Position numbers and translations under genes: made by a program. Below are positions 1 to 4,888 of a stretch of 5,624 nucleotides of DNA, one piece after another; position 1 is the stretch's first letter; each line of letters starts with the position of its first letter. The DNA lies in assembly GCA_003695505.1 (NCBI GenBank), contig RFIY01000384.1:1-5624 (forward strand), given 5' to 3'. Source of the DNA: Candidatus Dadabacteria bacterium (lineage in GTDB: Bacteria > J088). Below the pieces are notes generated by a model, which worked only from the letters and a program-made list of their open reading frames with translations, was not told where the DNA came from and did not search any database.

Positions 1-1490
1 CGGAGCTGGCCGGCCTGCCGCCGACCGCACTGGCCGCGGCGCGGGACGCCGCGGCACGCGCCGGCGTCGAGGGGTACAGACTGACGCTCGATGCGCCGAG
101 CTACATCGCGGTCATGACCTACGCCGACAACCGCGAGCTGCGCGAGACGATGTGGCGGGCGCAAACGCGGCTGGCGGCCGATGAACCGTGGGACAATCGC
201 CCATTGATCGAGGAGATCATTGCATTGCGCCAGGAGAAGGCACGGATGCTCGGTTATACCCACTTTGCCGACTACGTCACAGAGGAGCGGATGGCCGGGA
301 ATGCGGATCGGGTTCGCCGGTTTCTCGCCGATCTCGAGACACGCACCCGGCCCGCGTTCGAGCGCGAAGTTGCGGAACTGCGTGCCTTTGCGGCGGAACG
401 CGGCTGCGCTGAACTGCAACCCTGGGATGTCGCGTGGTACAGCGAGAAGCTGCGACGCGAGCGCTACGATGTCGACGAAGAAGCGCTGCGGCCATGGTTT
501 TCGCTCGATGGTGTGCTTGAAGGCATGTTCGCGATCGTCGACCGTGTCTTTGGCGTGCGCGTCGAAGAAGTTCCCCAGGGATCATCCGGTTTCCCGGAAG
601 TCTGGCACCCGGATGTGCGCTACTTCCGGGTGTTCGATGGCGACAGCGAAGTCGGTGCGTTCTATGCCGATTTCTTCCCTCGCCCCGACAAGCGCGGTGG
701 TGCGTGGATGAATGCCTTTATTACCGGCGGCCCGCGCGAAGACGGCGGCTTCGATCCGCACGTTGGCCTCCTTTGCGCCAACATCACACCGCCGGCTGGC
801 GATCAGCCCGCCCTGCTGACCCATCGCGAGGTCGAAACGGTTTTTCACGAGTTCGGCCACCTGTTGCATCATCTGCTCAGCCGCGTCCCCGTTCACTCCC
901 TTGCGGGCACGAACGTCCCGTGGGACTTCGTCGAGCTGCCCAGCCAGTTGATGGAAAACTGGACCTGGCAAAAGCCGGCCCTGGAGCTGTTCGCAAGACA
1001 CTGGCAGAGCGGCGAGCCACTGCCGGACGACCTGCTTGAACCGATGTTGCGCGCGCGGACGTTTCAGGCGGCGATGCAGATGATGCGCCAGCTCAGCTTC
1101 GGCACGATGGATCTGTGGCTGCACACCGAATACCGGCCCGGCGAAGACGACGTCCTTGCTGGCTGCCGCGCCGTACAGGAGCGGTTTTCGATCACGCCGT
1201 TGCCCGATGACTACGCGATGGTTTGCGCGTTTACGCATCTGTTTGCCGGCCCGGTGGCCTATGCGGCCGGATACTACTCGTACAAGTGGGCGGAAGTGCT
1301 GGATGCCGATGTCTTTTCGGCGTTCGAACAGCACGGCATTTTCGACCGCGGCTTCGGCCGCCGCTATGTCGACACGATCCTCGCGCGTGGGCACAGCGCC
1401 GATCCGATGGAGCTCTACGTCGAGCTGCTGGGCCGCGAACCCGATCCGGATGCGCTGCTACGGCGCGACGGTCTGCTGCCGACGGCATAA
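1..1490 (+). CDS. prlC: M3 family zinc oligopeptidase (oligopeptidase A-like), 3' part
   Basis: The reading frame is open from the left edge (codon phase begins at base 3) to TAA at 1488-1490, giving 495 residues. Family members are about 680 residues, so roughly the first 185-190 lie outside the window. The ATG at 114 is internal, because the sequence before it (ending LDAPSYIAV) already matches the family. The zinc site is complete: HEFGH at 846-860, whose two histidines bind zinc and whose glutamate is the catalytic base, and the third ligand Glu at 933-935 in DFVELPSQLMENW, 29 residues after the first His as in thimet oligopeptidase. The tyrosine-rich substrate-binding stretch AAGYYSYKW is at about 1263-1289, and the C-terminus has the typical DPMELYVELLGREPD. 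From family knowledge it is a cytoplasmic enzyme that degrades short peptides, including cleaved signal peptides. It converges on the merR-like gene. The family is certain; OpdA/PrlC rather than Dcp is very likely. Confidence 0.95.
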   Translation, partial: ELAGLPPTALAAARDAAARAGVEGYRLTLDAPSYIAVMTYADNRELRETMWRAQTRLAADEPWDNRPLIEEIIALRQEKARMLGYTHFADYVTEERMAGNADRVRRFLADLETRTRPAFEREVAELRAFAAERGCAELQPWDVAWYSEKLRRERYDVDEEALRPWFSLDGVLEGMFAIVDRVFGVRVEEVPQGSSGFPEVWHPDVRYFRVFDGDSEVGAFYADFFPRPDKRGGAWMNAFITGGPREDGGFDPHVGLLCANITPPAGDQPALLTHREVETVFHEFGHLLHHLLSRVPVHSLAGTNVPWDFVELPSQLMENWTWQKPALELFARHWQSGEPLPDDLLEPMLRARTFQAAMQMMRQLSFGTMDLWLHTEYRPGEDDVLAGCRAVQERFSITPLPDDYAMVCAFTHLFAGPVAYAAGYYSYKWAEVLDADVFSAFEQHGIFDRGFGRRYVDTILARGHSADPMELYVELLGREPDPDALLRRDGLLPTA

Positions 1491-1498
1491 CGTCGCGC
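1463..1498. repeat. Inverted repeat at the convergent gene junction
   Basis: GCGCGACG (1463-1470) is the exact reverse complement of CGTCGCGC (1491-1498), giving an 8-bp stem around a 20-nt loop that contains the peptidase stop codon. A shorter competing stem, CGACG (1480-1484) with CGTCG (1491-1495), uses the same right arm. The position between two convergent stop codons suits a bidirectional transcription barrier, but neither side has a T-tract, so calling it an intrinsic terminator would be a guess. Confidence 0.35.
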
Positions 1499-1499
1499 G

Positions 1500-1811
1500 T
1501 CAGTCTTCGAGCAGCTCCGAGATTGCGTTGATCTCGCGAAGGACGCGGTTGATGGCCAGCTCGCCAGGCCCACTGCCGCTGGCCTCATTGAGCGCACGAC
1601 GCGCACCTTCGATCGTGTAACCACGCTCGTGCAACAGCGACTTGATCTCACGGATCAGCTCGATGTCGCGCTTCTGATACAGGCGCTGGCCGCCACTGCC
1701 TTTGCGTGGACGCAACTGGGGGAATTCACTCTCCCAGTAGCGCAGCACATGGGTCGCGACGCCAACGTCGGCGGCCACCTCTCCGATACGCTGGAAGCGA
1801 CGTTCGCTCAC
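1500..1811 (-). CDS. MerR-type HTH transcriptional regulator, short form
   Basis: A 103-residue protein. Residues 6-73 form a MerR-type winged helix-turn-helix: FQRIGEVAADVGV is the helix-turn-helix, HVLRYWESEFPQLRP (21-35) the following helix and start of the wing, and GQRLYQKRDIELIREIKSLL (41-60) the wing plus next helix. After the DNA-binding part there is only a 30-residue tail (about 74-103) with a possible dimerisation helix, so there is no effector-binding domain and no metal-binding cysteine: the protein has no Cys at all. The start is GTG at 1811, whose GTGA overlaps the ihfA stop by 4 bp. It has no clear Shine-Dalgarno of its own, so translation is probably coupled to ihfA. A small MerR-type gene directly after ihfA is a common gammaproteobacterial arrangement. 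The family is sure; target genes and signal are unknown. Confidence 0.93.
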   Translation of the reverse strand: MSERRFQRIGEVAADVGVATHVLRYWESEFPQLRPRKGSGGQRLYQKRDIELIREIKSLLHERGYTIEGARRALNEASGSGPGELAINRVLREINAISELLED

Positions 1812-2104
1812 CGTGGCTTCAGATGAGGATTCAGGCGCCGCTTCAGTTTTTCGCTGGAACGGAACGAGATAACGGTGCGCTCCGGAATCGGCACCGCCTC
1901 TTTCGTGCGCGGATTGCGCCCAATGCGCGGCTTGCGTCGAACGACTTCAAAGACGCCAAAGCCGCTGATGCTGACGTTTTCGCCCGCCTTGAGCGTGTCG
2001 GCCATCTGGTCGATCAGAAACGTCGTCCAGCGCTCGGCCTCGCGGCCGGGGACGCCAAATGTTTCCTGCATGGCTTCAGCCAGTTCCTGTCGAGTCAGGC
2101 TCAT
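1808..2104 (-). CDS. ihfA: Integration host factor subunit alpha
   Basis: A 98-residue member of the HU/IHF family, against 99 for E. coli IhfA. It begins MSLTRQELAEAM, has the GENVSISGFGVFEV core at 41-54, and carries the DNA-intercalating beta-arm RKPRIGRNPRTKEAVPI at about 57-73, including the conserved GRNP with the proline that kinks DNA. It ends in FRSSEKLKRR. These features fit IhfA better than HU, whose arm and C-terminus differ. IHF works as an alpha/beta heterodimer that bends DNA sharply in transcription, replication and recombination; the beta subunit is not here. ATG at 2104 is chosen because homology begins there and AGGAG lies 10 nt upstream; the open frame runs further up, but that part is a shadow of the PilZ gene. 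In many gammaproteobacteria ihfA follows pheT; here a PilZ gene takes that place. Confidence 0.93.
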   Translation of the reverse strand: MSLTRQELAEAMQETFGVPGREAERWTTFLIDQMADTLKAGENVSISGFGVFEVVRRKPRIGRNPRTKEAVPIPERTVISFRSSEKLKRRLNPHLKPR

Positions 2105-2108
2105 TGTG

Positions 2109-2465
2109 TCAGGGCTCCTGCCGTAGTGGGCGCAAGGGTTGACCGTGGGTCTCCAGGACGCGACGAATCGTCTGTCGGCGCGTGTCATCGACGTTCCGGA
2201 ATTCAAGCCCGGCAGAGACGCGCTCGGGGTCGTCCGCCGGCTTGACCCAGACGACCTTCGTCCGAACCGTGATCTTGTCGCCATCCGGCGTGATCATCTC
2301 CATCTGCAGCTCCTCGCCAGGACGAAGCCGCGACAGCGTGTCGATGCCGACGCCGCCTTCACTGATGTCGCGGGTCACGTCGCTGAAGTACAGTCCATCG
2401 CCTGCGCAATGAACGCGCAGCTTCAGACTGACCCGGGGAGACTTGCGTGTGTATTCAGACGTCAT
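2109..2465 (-). CDS. PilZ domain protein, probable cyclic-di-GMP receptor
   Basis: A 118-residue single-domain protein. Both parts of the cyclic-di-GMP binding signature are present: RKSPR (residues 7-11, the RxxxR motif) and DISEGG (33-38, the D/NxSxxG motif). The expected PilZ beta-barrel pattern follows, with GEELQMEMI, KITVRTKVVWVK and VSAGLEFRNVD. No second domain, signal peptide or membrane segment is visible, so it is probably a cytosolic adaptor that changes partner when it binds cyclic-di-GMP (family knowledge; the partner is unknown). I chose ATG at 2465; a GTG at 2492 would add nine residues (MYDVTRLLS), but it overlaps the best candidate -10 element and has no ribosome site. The 2465 start also lacks a clear Shine-Dalgarno. 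It is the first gene of the minus-strand unit, 4 bp before ihfA. Confidence 0.88.
   Translation of the reverse strand: MTSEYTRKSPRVSLKLRVHCAGDGLYFSDVTRDISEGGVGIDTLSRLRPGEELQMEMITPDGDKITVRTKVVWVKPADDPERVSAGLEFRNVDDTRRQTIRRVLETHGQPLRPLRQEP
2115..2119 (-). promoter_or_regulatory. Shine-Dalgarno of ihfA inside the PilZ gene
   Basis: Read on the minus strand this is AGGAG, 10 nt before the ihfA ATG at 2104. It lies within the last codons of the PilZ gene, whose stop is 4 nt before that ATG. It fixes the ihfA start and implies that ribosomes finishing PilZ could re-initiate on ihfA. Confidence 0.6.
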
Positions 2466-2493
2466 CGACAATAACCGGGTAACATCATACACA
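2465..2493 (+). promoter_or_regulatory. Possible weak promoter for thiE-thiD
   Basis: TCGACA (2465-2470) matches five of six -35 bases, followed after 17 bp by TACACA (2488-2493), which matches only three of six -10 bases. This would give a leader of under 20 nt before the thiE ATG at 2517. It overlaps the proposed opposing promoter, so the two units may compete for polymerase. It is a weak call based on pattern alone. Confidence 0.25.
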
Positions 2494-2512
2494 AATCAGC
2501 GAACACAATCCA
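2484..2512 (-). promoter_or_regulatory. Possible sigma-70 promoter for PilZ-ihfA-merR
   Basis: On the minus strand TATGAT at 2489-2484 matches five of six bases of the -10 consensus. Seventeen bp further upstream is only a weak -35 (TGGATT, 2512-2507, three of six). Transcription would start near 2477, leaving a leader of about 11 nt before the ATG at 2465, which is why the 2492 start looks unlikely. Confidence 0.35.
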
Positions 2513-2516
2513 CGAA

Positions 2517-3167
2517 ATGTACCAACAGGTTAACTCAGCTTCGGCGCGGGACACGGCACCGGCAGGGATCTATGTGCTGTTCGATCCCGCGACAAAACCG
2601 GAATGGCTGACGGTTTTGCGCGGTCTGGCAGATGTCGGCGTGCGCTGGTTTCAGTTGCGCACCAAACGCGCCACGTCGCTTCTTCGGCAGGATCTGCTGC
2701 GCCAGGCGCGCGGCGCGCTACCGGCCGGCACGGTATTGATCTGCAACGATGACATCACCGCCGCCGCATCATGCGACGGCGTCCACCTGGGACCGGACGA
2801 TGCCGAACCGGCCAGCGCGCGAGAGCGCCTTGGCACATCGGCCTGGATCGGCGCCAGTTGCGACGACCCGACACGCGCCAACGCGCCCGAGTTCGCGGCC
2901 GTCGATTATTTTGGTGTCGGGACCTGGCGGCGGACGGCAACCAAGCCTGACGCGGGCACGCCGATCACGCCCGACATTCTGCGCGCCTTCGTCAGCGCGG
3001 CGCAGCGGCCTGTCTTTGCCATTGGCGGCATCCGCATCGACGATCTGCCGACCATCGCGGCCACGGGCGCAGCCGGTGTCGCCATCGCCAGTGCAGTCTG
3101 GGACGCCCCGGATCCGGTCGCGGCGGCAAGGCGCTTTGTCGAACGCTGGCAGGAGGTAGCGGCTTGA
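2517..3167 (+). CDS. thiE: Thiamine-phosphate synthase
   Basis: A 216-residue TIM-barrel enzyme that joins HMP-pyrophosphate to the thiazole phosphate (HET-P), giving thiamine phosphate and pyrophosphate. The active-site motifs are in the right order: QLRTK (residues 47-51, pyrimidine and pyrophosphate contacts), CNDD (76-79, including a Mg ligand), GVHLGPDD (88-95, second Mg-binding Asp), GASC (112-115), TATK (140-143), FAIGGI (167-172) and GVAIASAVW (187-195). Small departures from the usual sequence are WRR before TATK, where IFPT-like sequence is common, and Asp after SC, where His is usual. About 17 residues precede the first barrel strand, a little longer than normal; the ATG at 2517 has no visible Shine-Dalgarno but no better start exists. 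The gene overlaps thiD by 4 bp. Only 51 bp separate it from the divergent PilZ gene, leaving no room for a TPP riboswitch. Confidence 0.94.
   Translation: MYQQVNSASARDTAPAGIYVLFDPATKPEWLTVLRGLADVGVRWFQLRTKRATSLLRQDLLRQARGALPAGTVLICNDDITAAASCDGVHLGPDDAEPASARERLGTSAWIGASCDDPTRANAPEFAAVDYFGVGTWRRTATKPDAGTPITPDILRAFVSAAQRPVFAIGGIRIDDLPTIAATGAAGVAIASAVWDAPDPVAAARRFVERWQEVAA
3151..3156 (+). promoter_or_regulatory. Strong Shine-Dalgarno that sets the TTG start of thiD
   Basis: AGGAGG lies 7 nt before TTG at 3164, inside the end of thiE. No ATG or GTG is available near the start of homology, so this perfect ribosome site is the main evidence for the rare TTG start and the TTGA overlap. Confidence 0.8.
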
Positions 3168-3946
3168 CGGCAGCGCTGTCGATCGCGGCCGTCGACCCGT
3201 CCGCGGCCGCCGGATTGCTGCTGGACGTCCAGGTCTTTGCCAGTTCCGGTCTGCACGGACAAGGTGTCGTGACGGCACTGACGGCGCAAGCTCCCGGCCG
3301 GGCACGCTGTCTCGCGGTGACCCGTCCGACGGACATCGTCGCGCAGCTCGAGGCGGCGCTGGATACATGGGCGCCATCCGCCGCGAAAACGGGTCTGATC
3401 ATCAGTGTCGAGCAGGCAGGCGCGATCACCCGCGTCTGGCAACACGCCAATCGTCCACTCGTCGTCGACCCCGTGGACGTGCTCAGTTCGGGGTTCGACC
3501 TGGCAACCGATCCGCTGCCGGCCCGTGTCGAAGCGCTCGCGCCCGTGATGACGCTGCTGACCCCAAATCTCGACGAAGCCCATCGGCTGCTGGAGCTGGA
3601 GAGCACTGCAGCGGACCGCGCGACCCGGGAAGCGCTCGCATGGGCCCTCGCGGAACGTTATCACTGCGCCATCTTGCTGAAAGGCGGGCACGTCGACGGT
3701 GCGGATGTGCTGGTTCACGGTTCGACCCTGCGATGGTTCGAGCCGGCATCCGGACCTGCACCGTTTTCACTCCGCGGCAGCGGTTGCCGTCTGAGCGCGG
3801 CGATCACCGCGCAGCTTGCCAGGGGCGCGGACATTCAGACCGCCGTGATGACCGCGAGACAGTTGGTGGCGGCAGCCCTGGATCAGGCGCAGCAGCGCGG
3901 CGGACAATGGCTCGCGCCCGGCAACCTCTCGCCCGGCGATCGCTAG
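3164..3946 (+). CDS. thiD: ThiD-type hydroxymethylpyrimidine (phosphate) kinase, divergent
   Basis: A 260-residue ribokinase-fold protein, the usual length for ThiD, which phosphorylates HMP to HMP-P and then HMP-PP, the substrate of the neighbouring ThiE. Family landmarks in order are VDPSAAAGLLLD (residues 10-21), VVTALTAQ (35-42), KTGLI (75-79), VVDPVDVLSSG (100-110), LTPNLDEA (132-139), LLKGGHVDG (171-179) and GSGCRLSAAI (205-214) with the catalytic Cys at 208. The conserved Lys (173) and Asp (11) positions are kept. Several motifs are unusual: the N-terminal site normally reads GSDPSGGAGIQAD, the DPV segment normally has Met where this has Asp 105, and the anion-hole motif normally reads GTGCT. 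Start is TTG at 3164, overlapping the thiE stop. The operon context strongly supports the role; whether both phosphorylations are still done cannot be read from sequence. Confidence 0.88.
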   Translation: MTAALSIAAVDPSAAAGLLLDVQVFASSGLHGQGVVTALTAQAPGRARCLAVTRPTDIVAQLEAALDTWAPSAAKTGLIISVEQAGAITRVWQHANRPLVVDPVDVLSSGFDLATDPLPARVEALAPVMTLLTPNLDEAHRLLELESTAADRATREALAWALAERYHCAILLKGGHVDGADVLVHGSTLRWFEPASGPAPFSLRGSGCRLSAAITAQLARGADIQTAVMTARQLVAAALDQAQQRGGQWLAPGNLSPGDR

Positions 3947-3953
3947 CACGAGG

Positions 3954-3973
3954 GCGGCGTCTGCGCGCGCCGC
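3954..3973 (+). terminator. GC hairpin just after thiD (possible terminator)
   Basis: GCGGCG (3954-3959) pairs exactly with CGCCGC (3968-3973) around an 8-nt loop, starting 8 nt after the thiD stop codon. The place is right for a transcript-end hairpin, but no T-run follows, so it would be an atypical or 3'-stabilising structure rather than a standard intrinsic terminator. Confidence 0.3.
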
Positions 3974-4008
3974 GTAGCCGAAAGCCTCGCATCCGGACAG
4001 GGGTCCTT

Positions 4009-4023
4009 CGCCTGTTCCAGGCG
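4009..4023 (+). other. Short perfect hairpin CGCCTG-TTC-CAGGCG
   Basis: Six paired bases around a three-base loop. It overlaps the outer end of the left arm of the larger inverted repeat. The mirror position in the right arm lacks the matching palindrome (it has GCGTGGAACAGCAC), so this hairpin belongs to the left copy only. Its function is unknown; no T-run follows. Confidence 0.4.
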
Positions 4024-4216
4024 TGTTGCCGGTCGCAGGGTCGAAAATTGGGCGCCTCTGACGCCTGATTCGGCGTAGCGAAGTTCGGTGCTGCCGTCAC
4101 TGTGGTGTCCGCGCGGCGCGATATCTTCCTCTCTGGCACGGGTCCCATCATGCGAGGTCGTTGGGGATGCGGGGCGCGGCATTTTGACCTTGCGACCGGC
4201 AACACGCGTGGAACAG
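4012..4216. repeat. Imperfect long inverted repeat enclosing about 115 bp
   Basis: The left arm 4012-4056 (45 nt) aligns with the reverse complement of 4173-4216 (44 nt) at 39 of 45 columns with one gap. It includes a perfect 17-bp core, GCGTGTTGCCGGTCGCA at 4021-4037, which is reversed and complemented at 4191-4207. Similarity stops sharply outside 4012 and 4216. The interior (about 4057-4172) is not obviously repeated. I see no transposase frame and no clear target-site duplication at the ends. Possible readings are a small non-autonomous mobile element or its remnant, two oppositely placed copies of a dispersed genomic repeat, or a regulatory structure. The repeat itself is plainly visible; its nature is inference. 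Confidence 0.8.
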
Positions 4217-4262
4217 CACCCTCCAGTACGAAGCCGGGCAGCCTGTTGGCGGCCTGTCGGGC

Positions 4263-4268
4263 TACAAT
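4263..4268 (+). promoter_or_regulatory. Likely -10 element of the dctQM promoter
   Basis: TACAAT matches five of six bases of the sigma-70 -10 consensus and sits in the context GGGCTACAATG. Transcription from it would begin near 4275, giving a leader of roughly 45-50 nt before dctQ. No good -35 is found at 16-18 bp; TTGGCG at 4246-4251 is too close. An activator-dependent promoter would fit, which is common for solute uptake genes, but that is inference. Confidence 0.45.
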
Positions 4269-4308
4269 GTCTGTGGCGCAAAATTCCCAACACGACTTAT
4301 CCGGGCAT

Positions 4309-4313
4309 GGAGA
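4309..4313 (+). promoter_or_regulatory. Shine-Dalgarno that sets the dctQ start
   Basis: GGAGA lies 8 nt before the ATG at 4322. It overlaps the alternative ATG at 4307 (which would add MEIFP), so initiation at 4322 is favoured over that codon and over the far upstream ATG at 4088. Confidence 0.7.
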
Positions 4314-4321
4314 TATTTCCG

Positions 4322-4888
4322 ATGACCTCGCGAATCAAGCGGTGGATCGACATCGTCGACAGGGTCAACGGCTGGGCGGGCAACGTCGTCAGCCTGGGCG
4401 CCGTGCTGCTGGTCGTGCTGGTCTGCGCCAACGTGCTGCTGCGCTACGCGCTCGATCACAGCATTCTTGCGTTGCAGGATCTGAGCTGGTACATCTTTGG
4501 CGCGATGATCTTTCTCGGCGCCGCCGAAACCTTCCGGCATGACCGCCACGTCCGTGTCGACGTGCTCTACAGTCACTGGCCGATCCGCCGTCGACTATGG
4601 GTCGACCTTTTTGGCATCGCCTTTCTGCTGATCCCATTCTGCATTCTGGTCATCGCCATGTCACTGGATTTCGTTTCGGCGTCGTGGATGATCGGTGAAG
4701 GCTCACCCGATCCCGGCGGCCTCGGCATGCGCTACATACCAAAGGCCTTTATCCCGGCTGGTTTTTTGCTGCTGCTGTTGCAGGCATTTGCGGAGCTGGG
4801 ACGGCGCGTCCTGATGCTGCGTGGCGACCTGCCGCTGCCCGACGACGCCCACAGCGATGATGAAGAGGAGCTGCCGTGGCCGGGCTGA
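4322..4888 (+). CDS. dctQ: TRAP transporter small permease subunit (DctQ/FcbT2 type)
   Basis: A 188-residue inner-membrane protein with four predicted membrane helices at about residues 20-42, 50-70, 93-115 and 138-158, as expected for the Q subunit of tripartite ATP-independent transporters. Family-typical parts are LLRYAL after helix 1, WYIFGAMIFLGAAETFRHD in helix 2, HVRVDVLY (76-83) on the following loop, and KAFIPAGFLLLLLQ in helix 4. The loop motif GEGSPDPGGL (125-134) is, as I know it, typical of the branch labelled mannitol/chloroaromatic compound transporters; that label does not define the substrate. The C-terminus is strongly acidic (DDAHSDDEEEL, 174-184). Q helps hold the M subunit that carries the transport path, and both take solute from a periplasmic binding protein. 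It overlaps dctM by 13 bp. No dctP precedes it; the upstream gene is thiD. Confidence 0.92.
   Translation: MTSRIKRWIDIVDRVNGWAGNVVSLGAVLLVVLVCANVLLRYALDHSILALQDLSWYIFGAMIFLGAAETFRHDRHVRVDVLYSHWPIRRRLWVDLFGIAFLLIPFCILVIAMSLDFVSASWMIGEGSPDPGGLGMRYIPKAFIPAGFLLLLLQAFAELGRRVLMLRGDLPLPDDAHSDDEEELPWPG
4865..4870 (+). promoter_or_regulatory. Shine-Dalgarno of dctM inside dctQ
   Basis: GAGGAG lies 5 nt before GTG at 4876. The same bases encode two of the glutamates in the acidic tail of DctQ. It supports the GTG start and a 13-bp coding overlap. Confidence 0.7.

Larger units (their letters stand above)
3947..4321. other. Non-coding gap between thiD and dctQ
   Basis: This 375-bp stretch is the only long non-coding region in the window. 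It contains a GC hairpin right after thiD, a second hairpin at 4009-4023, the inverted-repeat structure at 4012-4216, a likely promoter -10 at 4263-4268 and the dctQ ribosome site at 4309-4313. Open frames crossing it on both strands run into neighbouring genes and their peptides resemble no family I know. I see no tRNA-like fold or riboswitch core. Confidence 0.7.

Noticed and set aside
582-1394. Long minus-strand open frame (270 residues) under the peptidase gene
   Set aside because: It lies wholly antisense to a clear M3 peptidase, has no recognisable domain, and is the kind of shadow frame expected in GC-rich coding DNA.
114-1490. Peptidase starting at the internal ATG at 114
   Set aside because: The frame is open to the left edge and the 37 residues before this ATG already match the M3 family, so the true start lies outside the window.
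1491-1499. tRNA-Pro gene after the merR-like gene, as often found in this neighbourhood
   Set aside because: Only 9 bp lie between the merR-like stop and the convergent peptidase stop, so no tRNA fits.
2490-2510. IHF binding site for ihfA autoregulation near AATCAG
   Set aside because: Only the first half resembles the WATCAR-N4-TTR consensus; the TTR part is absent at the right spacing on either strand.
2466-2516. TPP riboswitch ahead of thiE
   Set aside because: The gap is too short and none of the conserved THI-box segments are visible.
2906-3718. Long minus-strand open frames under thiE and thiD, including 2769-3377
   Set aside because: They are antisense to motif-complete thiE and thiD, and their composition is Arg/Ala/Ser-rich with no family likeness.
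3960-4270. Extension of the inverted repeat outside its arms (CGGCTAC-like sequence on both sides)
   Set aside because: Some bases match (around 3975-3990 and 4245-4265), but the spacing from the arms differs and the match is weak enough to be chance.
3367-4293. Small open frames crossing the thiD-dctQ gap (plus 3367-4068 and 4102-4542; minus 3804-4205 and 3943-4293)
   Set aside because: They overlap thiD or dctQ or the inverted repeat. The shared peptide LRPATR in two of them comes from the repeat DNA, not from related proteins.
4088-4321. An N-terminal extension of DctQ starting at 4088
   Set aside because: The extension reads through the inverted repeat and promoter region, has no homology to the family, and a good ribosome site supports the ATG at 4322.
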